From positions 138,922 through 202,921 of the forward strand of contig JAAOMT010000003.1 of assembly GCA_016748015.1 (NCBI GenBank): 64,000 nt of DNA. Direction: 5' to 3'. The DNA is from Geosiphon pyriformis. Its lineage: Eukaryota; Glomeromycota; Glomeromycetes; Archaeosporales; Geosiphonaceae. Made by a program: the position numbers and the translations under genes. Position 1 is the stretch's first letter, and each line of letters starts with the position of its first letter. The notes under the pieces are model-generated. The model had not been told where the DNA came from. It ran no database searches and saw only the letters and a program-made list of their open reading frames with translations. Below, piece by piece: positions 24,163-36,798 of this stretch.

Positions 24163-25813
24163 GATAATGAAGCAGATACAGTGACTGAAATTACGTCGTT
24201 TGATTGTCCAATCATAATTAATGATGTGGAGGAATTGCAATTGGAACCTTTACCTCGACAAGGATCTCGATGGGTTATAAATAAAATTGATACTTCAGAA
24301 AAATGGTATCAATTCAAAGAGAAATCATTAAAGTTAGCGATGACAAAAGGGCTTTTTGTAAAGAGTCACGTGCCGCAAATATTGTAAGTATTTTAATTTT
24401 TTTAATTTGTTAAGTAATTATAAAGTCTAATTGTATTTACTTTATTTTATAGGTCAGTGTCGCACATTCTTTTATTAAAACCAAGAAAATATTGTCCATT
24501 AATGGTTGAAATTTTTGGTCTAAAGAAATTTTGCAGAAATTTACTGAACAAGAAGCAGAATTTAATTCTGAAATTTTAACAAAGCTTACACCAATTGTTA
24601 AGGTATTATTTATTTTATTTAAAATTAAGGTTTTTTTATAATAATAATTTTTTTTTTTTTACAGCGATTGCAGCAGGGCAAGATTACAAGAAATACTGCA
24701 ATAGAAGAGCTTCAAACGTTTACAATTGGTTGTTCTTATGGAGAAATGTCCATTTTAAAAGCCATTAAAAATATGTAAGATTGTATTGAATTATGAAACA
24801 AAAAGTTTTTATATCATATAACCTTTTTTATTTCTATTATTAGCATAGAAAAAGTTCCTGAATTTACGTCGAAAAGTTCAGTTGGGGAATTTGAACTTTG
24901 TAATACATATATCGATCCAGTTTTGAATTCAATTGTCGCAGATCCAGATCGTGATGTCTNNNNNNNNNNNNNNNNNNNNNNNNNNNNNNNNNNNNNNNNN
25001 NNNNNNNNNNNNNNNNNNNNNNNNNNNNNNNNNNNNNNNNNNNNNNNNNNNNNNNNNNNNNNNNNNNNNNNNNNNNNNNNNNNNNNNNNNNNNNNNNNNN
25101 NNNNNNNNNNNNNNNNNNNNNNNNNNNNNNNNNNNNNNNNNNNNNNNNNNNNNNNNNNNNNNNNNNNNNNNNNNNNNNNNNNNNNNNNNNNNNNNNNNNN
25201 NNNNNNNNNNNNNNNNNNNNNNNNNNNNNNNNNNNNNNNNNNNNNNNNNNNNNNNNNNNNNNNNNNNNNNNNNNNNNNNNNNNNNNNNNNNNNNNNNNNN
25301 NNNNNNNNNNNNNNNNNNNNNNNNNNNNNNNNNNNNNNNNNNNNNNNNNNNNNNNNNNNNNNNNNNNNNNNNNNNNNNNNNNNNNNNNNNNNNNNNNNNN
25401 NNNNNNNNNNNNNNNNNNNNNNNNNNNNNNNNNNNNNNNNNNNNNNNNNNNNNNNNNNNNNNNNNNNNNNNNNNNNNNTTGAACATTTAAGTTTTGTAAA
25501 TTTACTTTGAAAACCAGAAAAAATAATTTTATGATTTAAAGCCAAGTAATTTAAACTTTGGGATTTATAAAAATATTTTCATCATATTTGGTTTTTCTTA
25601 AAGTAATAATTTTATAAAATTAATAAATAAATAAGAGTCAAGTTAACTACAACTGAATATTAAGAGTAAATAATCTGTTATTAAGTCAAATAATTAATAA
25701 TAAAAAGCTATATATTGTTTTTTTATAAAAAAGAATTCATTGAAAACATTAAATTAAATAGTATTAATTTATTAAATACTTATTAGTATTAGTTTTGTTT
25801 AGTAAAACAATTA
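24163..25813 (+). repeat. Right arm of long inverted duplication
   Basis: Inverted partner of 13576-15555. Homology begins inside the exon at 24163 and continues through the A/T-rich 3' flank to about 25813. It is interrupted by the N gap. Confidence 0.9.
24960..25478. other. Assembly gap (519 Ns)
   Basis: The equivalent stretch in the left arm (about 13924-14741) is about 818 bases, so the gap is either under-sized or the right arm carries a deletion of about 300 bases. Confidence 0.95.
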
Positions 25814-28800
25814 AAAAAAATGTTTTGGATTTAGACAGACAATGTTTGATATGTATTTATATTTAAAAATAGACTTTTATCTCTTGGCCTGCTTTTTTTG
25901 GTGATAAAACTTTAACTTAAGTAGCTGGTAGCATTTTATCTTTTCTTCTTTATTTTGATGCTTTTTTGGATTCTGGTTTTTTTTGGTTGTTAAATTTCTT
26001 TCATTAATGTTTAATGTAATTAAATTAAGATTTGCTAATTTGAAATATAGTTTCATTGATCTTGTAAAACAAATTTAATAAGTTGGTAAAAAGATTGAAT
26101 ACATTTATGCCATAATTTTTCAGTATTGTCTTGGATGTAAATTATTAATAACTATCTTTTGCAAAATTAAGTAAATAATATAACAATAAAAAAAATTTAA
26201 ATACAATTATTAACAACAAAATTGCTTTAATTTGTGGTTTTTGGATTTTTAAAACATAATTAGGTTGGAATTAAACATACAGAGTTTATTAAATACAGTT
26301 ATAAGTTTAATTATTAAGATTAATAATTTTAAAATAACAACAGATTTAAATGTTTTCTTCTCAATAACTAATTTTATTTGAAAAATTGCCACATATAATA
26401 TAAAAAATATAAATTTTTTTGTAAAACAAAATAATATTGTATATTGATATTTGAATATTAATAATATAGTTTCAATTATTATTTAAATTAAGCTTAAAAA
26501 TAGTATTAAGTTATAGATTATAAACAAATTTGATAAAATTTAGATCTTTATGTTTGGTTTAAATTTAGGTTTTATGAATTTTAAGATTTCTTTAATTATA
26601 AACAATTATATAATTAATCATGTTTTAAAAGTTTTGAAAATTTTTGGTTGGCTTTTTTAATTTAATTACTTTTTAAAAATAATTTATTTATTATATTTAT
26701 TAGTTTATATATTAATATATCTTTTAAAATTTGATTTAGTTAAGTTTTTAAAATTGATTTTATATTATATAAGCTATTAACAACAATATATTCGTGACTT
26801 TTGATATTAGTTTTAACAAAAATAATATATATTACAGTATTAGTCTAAAGAAATGTGTTAATTTAAGATTGTTTAACTTTTTTGCCAGTTGTTTGATAAT
26901 AAAAAGAAAATTTAAAAGAGATATATAAAATGATTGATTATATTTTTATTAATAGTTTCTTAATTATTGCTATTACTAATCAAAATTTATATAAAATATC
27001 TGAATTTTTTGATATTAATTATATTGCTGTTTTTGTTTTTATTGGTTTAAATAAATTATTAAACATATATATTTTTATATTATATAAGTTTGTTAATAAA
27101 ATCGATAAAAATATAAGATCAAAAATATTTTATTAAATAAAAATATTTTAAAAACTTTTTTTCTCTTTTGGTTATTATAACTGATTTTTTGGTAAATTTT
27201 AATTTATATAATAATTTTGATAATATCTAAAATTGTCAAAAAATTAAAAAAAAATTGAGTATTAAGCTTAAATACTATATAATTGTTTGGTTGTTTGTTA
27301 ATAAAAATAAAATATTTATAATTAAAAATATGTTAATTGCTAAATTAAATATAATTAATATATATTTAGCTTAATATTTTTCAATTACTTTATAATAATT
27401 TGATCTATTTTAATACAAGCAAAAATTACTTGGAGTTTTAAAATACATTAACTAATAAAATTATTTTTTTTAATAAATATAACAATATAAGAGAAACTGA
27501 ATTTTTAAGTTATAGTTTTATTAATACTAAAAATTTTTTTAAATTAAAAATAAATTATAATAGTCTAAAAATCAATTAGCAAAAGCAATACCAAATTTTT
27601 TAAGAATTTTATTATTATATAATATCTTAAAAAATCAAAAATATTTAAAATTGAAATCTTATTTCTGAAATAAAAGACATTCAACAGATTATTTGTTAAA
27701 AATAATTCGCAATTCAAAAATATGTTAGTTATATTAAACAAAAAATAATTTACAAGATTAATTAACAATTTAACAGAAAATCACAATAGATATTATAATA
27801 TTTAATTTATAATTTGTAAATTCAATGCTTTATAATTAAAAAGTCTTTTAAAAATCCTTTTTATATTAGTGTAAACAACTATACTAACTATTTTTTCTTT
27901 AATTAAATTTGTTGTTACCAATAGAAATTTGAGCTATTAATTAACATGAAATTATTATTATAATTCTTACTATTAATTAGCATATATTATTAGTCAAATT
28001 ATTACTCATTATCTTATCAAATTATCCAAATTATTATTTAATTAATAATTTGATTTGTATATAATACAAATATAACTATATTGTAATAATTAAATTATAA
28101 AATATTTCGAACTATATAAAATTTAAAAATTTGATAAAATAGTATTAGAACAAGTTATATAAAAGAAGAGCTTTTTTTTTCAAAAAAAAAAATCATTATT
28201 TAAATTTAATATAACAATTAATTACCACAATTCAATTTAATAAAAACTTATCTTAAAAACCCAAAAATTTTTAATTGTTAATTTTGCAGAAATAACCAAA
28301 TTAAAACTAATATTTGAAATTAATTAGCTATCAATTTTAATAACTGTTAATATTTTTTTTCTTTAGTTTATTTCAAATTTTTTTTTAATTTTTATATTAT
28401 TGAATAGCTTACAATCAAAACTTGTAGAAAAATTGACTTTTACAGCAAAATAATTAAATATTATTAAGGAACTTATACAAAATTTTTGTAAAAAAGTTAA
28501 CTTTTATTGTAAAGTAACTACATAAAGTAATTGGTATAGAATTGGTTATTCTATTATAAGCCTAATAATAAATATAGTCTAAAGTACAAAAAATACTTTG
28601 GAAAAGAAATTAGTTTACTAAAAATTCACCAACTTTTATCAACAACAGAATTAATAACAAAACTGTATTAATAATATTAAGAAATACAAACAAAAAATCT
28701 TTAGTTATATTGTTTAAAAGTTTTGAAATTGTATAACAAAGAATAATAAATTGTTTTATTAAAAAAATTCTTAAACAAATTATTTTTAGATTCCAACTCA

Positions 28801-30239
28801 TGTCTAATTGTTAAATTTTATTTTATATAGACACTTCTATAAATAAAACTGAACTAAATCCTATAATTAATTATAGGTTATAAAACTGTTGAAATTAAAT
28901 ACAAAAATTGTTTATTTAACACAGTTTTTTCAAGACTATTTTTGCAAAAAAATTGATATTAAATCCTATTTTTTTAAACTAGACTTAAATAAATTATTAG
29001 CTAACAGAAAAATTTCAAAGTATTTATGTATTTTTTCTTTTTTAGCAATAAATATAGATGTATTATTAATGCTTAAAAGGATGTTATACATGGTTAAATA
29101 ATGTATTTTATAAATTTTAGTAAATTTGATTATTTATTTAAAGTATTAAAAAATTTTTGTTACCATTTGTTATATTTGTTTATTTTTTTATTGTTTTTTA
29201 GTTACATGATTATTTTTTTAATCATATTATTATTTCTTCCAATTTTTCTATTATTATTTTTAGTTGCATTATTATTTTTTAAATTACATTACCATTATCT
29301 GATTGATCATTTTTTTAATTAATTAAATATTTTTCTATTTATATTATTATTATTATTTAATTAATTATTTTTTTAATTTAATTAATTATTGTTCTATCTT
29401 TTAATTTATATATTTTAATAATTTATTTTATTTTGTTATATTAATTCTGTTTATTTTGTTTTTAATTATAATTATTTGAGTTTATTCTAATAAAATTCTT
29501 ACTTTGTAATAATTTGTGAAAAAAAATTAGAAGTCATAAAAAATTGTAAATAATTTTAGTTTATTGAAATAAAATGAATTTATAACATATTTCAAGCTCT
29601 TTAATTGATTAGCCACAAATTATTTAGTAAAAAGTGGTAGTTTAAATTACAAAATTTGATTTTATTCCAAAAAAAATTTTTATTTAAATGTAAAATTTTG
29701 AAAATCTTTTTATTTTATTTTATTTTATTTTATCTTAATTATAAATTATTATATTAAATCAAAAAATCAATTTAATTATAATTTTAAAATAATTAAACGA
29801 CTTTTATTAACATTCCAGCTTTAATTTTTATCTATTTTTCAATTATTTTTATAACCAAAGATTTTTTATAAAGAAAATATAAGTCTTTCAAAAAAATCAA
29901 TAAAAATTTAACCATTTATATAAAAAAGTTATTACATAAATTTCCATGTTTAAAAAACTATTCTATCGGTCATCAACTTTTATTTACTGCAAATGATTAG
30001 AGTTATTTCAATAAAATAACAAAATGGCAACTACTTAATTAACAACCAAATAAATTGAAATCAATATCGTTTTTATTAAAGTAGCATTATTTATTTAAGC
30101 TGTTAAACAAAATTTATTTATTATTTATTATTTATCATAATTTATTTAAGATTAAGTCGAAAATTGCTAATCCTAAAAACAAAATATAGATATTTTATGA
30201 ATTTTTACAATAATAAAAAAGCTTAAACATTAATTATAA
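25814..30239. other. A/T desert, no gene seen
   Basis: Very A/T-rich throughout. Open frames (for example at 26930, 28889 and 29101) consist of Ile, Leu, Phe, Asn, Lys and Tyr only and have no family resemblance. Confidence 0.65.
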
Positions 30240-30247
30240 TTGTTTTA

Positions 30248-30546
30248 GGGAATTGCTAAATCGACCCACCCGCAACACGTGATATCCTTTTACGTCATAG
30301 TTTCGTATTCAACTATATATGAACATATTATCTTTGTCCACAGCGAAGTGTTTTTTAATTATAAAACACTATAAATTACTTAAGGCATAATAAAAAATTA
30401 ATATAATCTATATTCAATTCTATATAAGAAAAAGTTATTCTTTATTTTAATTAAACTAATATTTATTAGAATTACTAATAAATAAATATTAAAATTCTAT
30501 ATATATTAATATCACGTGTTGCGGGTGGGTCGATTTAGCAATTCCC
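30248..30546. mobile_element. hAT-like MITE with perfect TIRs and 8-bp TSD
   Basis: A 299-bp element. The first 38 bases (30248-30285), beginning GGGAATTGCTAAATCGACCC, are an exact inverted copy of the last 38 (30509-30546). It is flanked by a perfect 8-bp direct repeat, TTGTTTTA, at 30240-30247 and 30547-30554. An 8-bp target-site duplication with TIRs fits the hAT superfamily (P and Merlin elements are alternatives). The interior is A/T-rich and non-coding. Perfect ends and duplication indicate a recent insertion. Confidence 0.92.
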
Positions 30547-30554
30547 TTGTTTTA

Positions 30555-33500
30555 TTAACTTAATAAAAAATAAACAATTTTATTTCAAAATATTTAATTT
30601 ACCTGTTAAAATACAATATTATTTGTTATAATATTAAAGATATGTGTAAAATTAGTGCTAAAAAATTGATATTTATTACTTTGATTTTCTAATCTAATGA
30701 ATTAATTAGCAATTATCTCAAAAATTTATTTGTTTAATTCCTAATAATAATTAAAAAAAAGTTTTTGCACTTGGAATTAATATTTTAATTATATATTGTT
30801 ACAGTTTAATTTTCAACTTAAATAAAATAGTTTGTTATATTATTTTTATTTTTATATTAATCTAATTATTAATTTTAAAAAAAAATTATTAGATTTTTAC
30901 ACTTTTTAAATTGAAATCAACCATATTTCTTTTTTTTTGTGCTTTTGCTATTAATTGAATGAAAAACATTTGAAAATAATTTATATCTGTTATTTATTAT
31001 TAAATAAGTTATAAAGTGATAATAATTGTATTATTTTTTATTAAAAATGACCAATTATTTTTATGCTTTCAAACTTATCTTAAAAAGATTAACAACTGTA
31101 ATTTTGTGATTAATTACATTAATTAACTTACTTACACATTCAATTTGCTTTTTTTGACAAATTTCTCAAATTAAATTTATATTGTATTTAGTCAGTATAT
31201 TATTCTAATTAGTAACATAAAAAATAATGAATTCTATAAGATTTTGAATATTTGTTTATTATTTATTGAAAACACAATTATACGTTTTGCTACGAAAAAA
31301 AGAAATCTATTTTACTGCTTATTTTGAAAACAATTTAAATTAAATTGAAAATTATTTTTTATTTGATTTTATTTCAATTAAACAATAATTTAAAAATTGA
31401 TTTTTTAATAGACATTTGACTAAAATTTATATTGCTTATTTTGAAAGCAACAATAAAAAACAATAAGATTAATTAATTACTTTATTTTATATTTAAGAAA
31501 ATTTTATAGTTTATTAAAAACTATTACACTTAAATTAACTATTTTTATAAAAAAACTTCAAGCTGTTTTTAGCTAATCAAAATAATATATTACTTTTATT
31601 TATTTAAAAAAATGGTTTATTTTTTATTTTTTAACTAGTATAGATTAATTATTGAAATTATTGGCTCATTTATAAAAATCAAAAACTTTTAAAAATTTTA
31701 ATAAAAAGTCTAAAATGATCAAACTATTTTTTGATCTTAGACAACAGAATTTTAGTTTTTTTTTAATTTTATTATTGTTGTAAAAACACTGGTTATATTT
31801 TTGAGTTTGCTTTTTTTTTTTTACTTTTAAAAGTCTTTCAAAATAATAAATTTAGTTAAATTAATTTTAATTTTGGAAAAACTCTTTGACTTAAACTTCA
31901 AAATATCTATATTTTAAATTGATAAAAAAACATAGTTAATAAAAACTTATTTTGTTAACTTATTGCAGTATATATTTAATAAATGTTTAATTAACAACCT
32001 AAGAAATTAAATTTTTAACTTTCTTGACAATAATATAAAATGTATTTTATTTTTTAGAAAGATTTGAGACAGTAATTAGTTTAATACTCAGAAAAAAATA
32101 ATAATTTTTAATTCAATTTATAATAGTTAAACATAAATTTTTTGTACAAAACAAATATAGATATTGAAAACTTAATATCAAAAATAATTTAAAATGTAAT
32201 TAAATTTAATCAATTTATTAAAGTCTTATTAATGACAAGTTTATTAAAAAGTAAATAAGTAATAAAGTCAATAAAAAACTTAGATTATACAAAGAATCGA
32301 GAATAAATGCAAATTTTTAGCTGTAATTATTTTTTGTATTTATTAGCATTAATAAAATTTTATTATTCAATGTAATTTATATCTGTTTTCCCAATTAACA
32401 AAATGCTTAATTAATTTAATAGTGGAAATTTTTTTTATTTTGACAGCAAATATAAATGGATTTAAAAGTTGATTTTATGACAAAATATGAAAAAAATTTG
32501 AGGTTATAATATTGGATTAACTAATATTTTTTTTATCTTTTAATACTTAATAGATAGATTATTCGAACCAATCAATTAAAGCTTTGTTTAATTTATATTC
32601 AGAAACTGAAAATAAACACTTTGACCGTTCGCAAAAAGTTTTTGATTTTTTCAAAAATGTTATATTTTAAATTTTTTTTATTAAATCTTTCTTTCAACAA
32701 AAAATTCACTTAATTTTTTGAACATCTTTTTATAAAAATGAAATTTTTCGATTGTACCAAACTTGAAAATTTTAAAAACTTAAACAACTAATGAATATAA
32801 AAAGATTTTTTATTATTTTTTTTAATCAAATTTTTGAAAAAATATTGGGCACTCAATTAACAAAAAGCTTTTAAAATTTTAATGAATATTTATTACTAAA
32901 CTAATTTTGAAGTAATTTGATCTAAACAAATCTTCTAGTTTTAAATTAAACATTATTGTTATTAGAAACAATTTTTTTATAGTTATTTTATACACTTTGG
33001 ATTTTGTTTTATTTATTTTTAGCTGAGGCTTTGACATTATTTGCTTGATTAAGTCGTAACTTGGGTAATTATTTTATATGTAAAAACTTTTTAATTCTTT
33101 TTATTATTTCGAAAAATAATATATTAAAATAATATTAAATTAACTAAAATGCAATTGCTATCATTATTACGATTATTATTATTACCTAAAAAGGTTATTT
33201 TTATGTTTGTGATTTTAAAAATTTTAATTATCAGTAATATTAATTTAAGTATTAATTTGAAACAATTAACACTTAATGACTTATTGAAATAAATAAATTG
33301 TTAAAAGTTGGTATTATTTATTATAATTATCTTTTTTTTGACAAGGAAATTTCTAATAAGAACAAATTTTTCAAAATTATTTTGGTATTTAATACTGTTT
33401 TTATTTATAAAATATAACTACAGTAAGCATTTAATTATAATGCAACAAACAAAAAATGCAAGACAAAATTAATAATATTATTATTATTATAGTAATTACT

Positions 33501-33700
33501 TTTATTGTATTAATTAATTCATCTCCAATCTTTAAAAGTCAAATTTTGTTTTTTTTTGCCAAAGTTTAACCGTTTATTTTGTGTAATTTTCAAAGAATAG
33601 CTTTTTGCTTTGTTCATTTGAATAAACTTTTTTTCAAAAAATACATGATAGACTTTAAATAGAAACATTTATTCCTTTGTTGAAGAGTTTCCAGCTTGAA
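30555..33700. other. A/T desert, no gene seen
   Basis: Continuation of the A/T-rich block on the other side of the MITE. No frame of interest. Confidence 0.65.
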
Positions 33701-33730
33701 TTAATTGAATAATATGTCATTTATATCCGC

Positions 33731-34366
33731 CTGAATACGAGAACGTTTTCGAAATATTTAAAATTCAAAAACATTTTATTAGTAGTTACTTTTAAATCTG
33801 AATAATTAAAGTAATAATTTTTTTGGTACTCAATTTCTTCTATGGATCTCTAGACAAATCGGTTGCTTGTGTAAATATATAGATAGCCTCATGCAAAAAA
33901 AGTTAAACTCATTGTATAAACTTCAAAACTTAAAGAAATGTAGGTCTCAGCAACTTAAGAATACAATTTTGTACATGTGGCAAAGTAAAATCCACAGAAA
34001 AGTGATCATGTTCTTTACTTACAAGTTTGACGCAATCGTCATCCAGGGATTTGAGGTGTCGTACATGACAAATCGTAAGGCGAAAAAATTATGCTGTAAA
34101 ATACTCTCCTGAGCACATTACCATATTCGTCAATACCTGATCACCAAGGTCAAAAAGTCAAGAATCCGAAAATGAGGCTTATAAATTCAAGATTTGTATC
34201 TGGTGTGTGTTCGAATGTACAACTGCCACAATTACGGGTTGTATTACTATCCATCCAGTTTTTAAAAAAAAAATTTATTACCAAGCAAGATTGCCTCATT
34301 TTTTGTGGTGAGGGATGGTTTCTTTTTCGTTACTTGCAAAACACGATAATGAAATATTTTTAATTT
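33731..34366 (+). pseudogene. Decayed Fanzor/TnpB-like RuvC nuclease relic
   Basis: Plus-strand fragments follow the order of a TnpB/Fanzor protein. (1) At 33731-33757, LNTRTFSKY sits where the family has a DPGxRTF block with the first RuvC acidic residue; here the Asp-Pro-Gly is lost. (2) The frame 33840-34112 reads SRQIGCLCKYIDSL, then a Lys/Arg-rich helix, then FDAIVIQGFEVSYM, matching the family's long basic helix and the second RuvC strand (usually ending in P-x-F-E). (3) After a TGA, AHYHIRQYLITKV resembles the segment that normally reads W-S-H-Y-x-F. (4) At about 34200-34250, a single Cys remains of the zinc-ribbon. (5) GWFLFRYLQN at 34312-34341 sits where N-G-A-R-x-x-x-L-R occurs. Stops and frameshifts make it non-functional. 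I judged this by eye from family motifs; no search was possible. Confidence 0.55.
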
Positions 34367-35158
34367 AATTTTCTTTCAATTGTAAAATAAAAATTAATTT
34401 CGTATATTTAAATACACCTATTATTATGAAGTCAAATTAAATAATGTCAAATTATATTATCATTTTTTCTTCTCTTTGGATATTATTTTATTGGAAGAAA
34501 ATAAGGATAAAATCATAAAATGATGTTTTTTGTTTAATAAGAGGAGACCAGGAACATAAACAAAATGCTTATAAAAAAATGATTCAATAGAATGAGTATT
34601 CTTTTTGAAGCAATTCACCAAATTAAGAATATCCAACATAGATCAATTATTGGGGCTGGTGAGCCTCACTTTTAATTTGAGGCTTCTCGATAAATTTAAA
34701 CGTTTTGATTAACTCTCATATGATACGATAACGCTGATATTTCATAAAAAACACAAATATTAAAATTTCTCGTCTAAATGTTTACAAGTATTTAGGGTAT
34801 TTTATGCCGTTGAAAGAAAAATTAATTTAAGATTTCCAGAATAAAATAAATTGTTAACAGGCGGAATTTTTCTAAAAACCGGTTAAAAAAATTGAAATCT
34901 TTGAATTGTGGATTATTAGAATGTGGCAGAGTTTTACAATTCAAGTTATATTCAGGTTTTTCTGGTAATGAGGTTCGGTATTTTGCAAGCATTTGATATG
35001 ATTTGATGAAAAAGCAATTGGAGAAGCTCTATTGTACCAATCAGATTAAAATATCAGTTTCGAATTTTTATAATTATATTTTTATGAAGTATAATACATG
35101 TAGTTTCTTTTACAATTTTTTGAAGGATCGAACTACAAACCTGAGGTGAATGAAATAT
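34367..35158. other. Gene-free spacer
   Basis: No gene recognised. It forms the 3' flank of the Ser/Thr-rich gene on the minus strand. Confidence 0.5.
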
Positions 35159-36463
35159 TTAAAAACATACAAACCAGCTAAAGCTTATTATAAGTATAAC
35201 GTTTAAAATAAATCTGTTAAATAAAGTAGTTGTTTCTGATCTTATTGAATTGCAGCCGGAAGTCAATTTTGGATTATTATTATTCACAGATTTAGTTTGT
35301 GAAAAAGGATTCGAGCTGTCACCCGGAGATGTAGGATCGGGAGAGGGATTAGTTATAGTTATTGCTGTTACAATTGTTGTGGGTATTTCTGTAGTCATTC
35401 CATCATTAGTTATTGTTGTTAAAGTAACAATGCTTGTTGTGATTGTTATTGGGGTATTTGAAATTGCGGAGGCAAATGAATTTGGAGAGTCCAATGAATT
35501 TGGAGAGTCAAATGAATTTTGACCATTCTTATATGGTTCGTTACTAGATTTATAAAGAAAGAAGTTTGATATTTAAGCTTTTAAATTCTCAAAGTTAAAT
35601 ATTCTTTGTTAAAGATAATTATGAGAACTTACGAAGCTGAAGCTGATGATGAAATTTGTATAAAAGGATTAGTTGATGAAGCCGAGCTTGTCGTTGTAGT
35701 ACCTCTTCCAATTGAAGATGATGGATTGATGGTTGGAACTGATGTTGTTTGTGTTGGAATTAGTGTCAAAGCATTAACTTGTGCAGCTGAGCTTGTTGTT
35801 TTAGCTGAACTTGTCGTTGTTCCTCCAATTGAAGGTGATGGAGTGATGAGAGCATTAGGCACTTTATTGATGTTTCCACCATTCGGGTTACTAAAAGTTG
35901 GGCCAGGTTCCGGAGGTCTAAAACTATTAAAATTACCATTACCATTACCATTGGAAGGTGGTGGTGGTAGCTTTTATTTTGAATGAAAAATATATTTTGC
36001 TTTTAATATTCGACCATTTATTTGACAGTATGACTAAAGCTTTGCTCTTACCACAGTTGAAGTTTTTGTATTCGAAGTTGTAGTTGTAGTTGTAGTTGTA
36101 GTTGTAGTTGTCGAGGTTGTTTTTGATTGTTCTATCCTTTTCTCTAATGCTCGAAATTTCGGGGGTATATTCCTCACAAAACGGAATTTTAATGTGTCGT
36201 ATTTATTTCTTTTATTTAGAGAGGAAAAGTTAATTTTTTAATTTTTTAAAAGAAAATCCAAATCTATCTGAAAATTTCTAAAAAGTTTATACATACTGAT
36301 CCAAGGGATTTGATTCGACAGCTTCGACTTTTTTCAATAAACTGATCAAATGGCAAAGCATAAAAACGCCTGCTAATATCAATATACGTGAAGATATTTT
36401 GATATATTTCTTCTTATTTAATTTATATTTAAGGCATTGCTCTTCAAAAATGATTTTTTTCAT
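35159..36463 (-). CDS. Ser/Thr-rich mucin-like protein with GPI-like tail, copy A
   Basis: Four exons on the minus strand: 36463-36297, 36208-36052, 35970-35633 and 35543-35159, giving 348 residues. All introns are GT-AG and phases agree. The N-terminus is a short charged segment, then a hydrophobic helix (ISSRILILAGVFMLCHLISL, about residues 24-43) serving as signal peptide or anchor. The body is rich in Thr, Ser, Pro and Asn, with a threonine run encoded by a GTTGTA-type repeat (about 36072-36108) and a six-residue N-S-x-D-S-P repeat. The C-terminus has SGCNSI, a spacer and a hydrophobic tail (FILNVILIISFSWFVCF) ending at the stop, as in GPI-anchored cell-wall proteins. Probably an O-glycosylated surface protein. 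A paralog lies inverted at 46958-47820. Confidence 0.8.
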
Positions 36464-36535
36464 TTTTAATAACAAAATTTATTATTAATTTTTTTTTACT
36501 TGAAATTTTAAAATTTGAACGAAAAAATTTCAGGC

Positions 36536-36542
36536 TTTTATA
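36536..36542 (-). promoter_or_regulatory. TATA box of copy A
   Basis: TATAAAA, 73 bases upstream of the ATG on the minus strand, inside a block conserved with the promoter of copy B. Confidence 0.65.
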
Positions 36543-36559
36543 GTTAAATTTCAAAAACG

Positions 36560-36577
36560 TGAGGCGAAGCTCGAGGC
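36560..36577 (-). promoter_or_regulatory. Conserved upstream block of copy A
   Basis: GCCTCGAGCTTCGCCTCA on the minus strand. One base differs from the block upstream of copy B (46879-46896). It lies 17 bases upstream of the TATA box, a spacing much like that in copy B (14 bases). Possible activator site. Confidence 0.5.
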
Positions 36578-36798
36578 TTTTTTTATATATGTTGGTTGAT
36601 TCCGTAGTCAAAATTTTGTACTACCGTGTGCCTATCCTTGCAGATTCTAAGTTTGGAAGAAATTTTGTGCACTAACATACATGGACAATTGTCCGAAAAT
36701 TCATGTTGTACTATGTAAGCTTTTATGTTATATAATAATTGAGAGAACAAGGGAACTTTTGAAACATATTTAAATACTCGATCTTCTTGGCAAAGTTA

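Larger units (their letters stand above)
22989..25480 (+). pseudogene. Nuclease-like repeat-family gene, longer copy, frameshifted
   Basis: Fuller copy of the gene at 14407-15557. Possible first exon from ATG 22989 (MKLDKIILGDLIES, donor about 23031), then a segment around 23181-23310 with EKEKLHSEFISELIK. Segments at about 23654-23740, 23809-23913, 23985-24017, 24094-24385, 24453-24603, 24664-24775 and 24841 onward join in phase across GT-AG introns. Compared with the other copy, 22 bases are missing near 24525, which shifts the frame and leads to a stop. A 166-bp tandem duplication sits at about 23317-23600 within the gene. The gene then enters an assembly gap, so the nuclease-like block is not visible here. 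Confidence 0.6.

Noticed and set aside
24814-25545. Long frames across the N gap
   Set aside because: They consist almost entirely of undefined bases.
26930-29322. Several membrane-protein-like frames
   Set aside because: Hydrophobic only because A/T-rich codons encode Ile, Leu and Phe; no splice sites or conserved motifs.
35250-35986. Plus-strand Val/Gly-rich frames
   Set aside because: Shadows of the Ser/Thr-rich gene on the minus strand, whose four exons join in phase.
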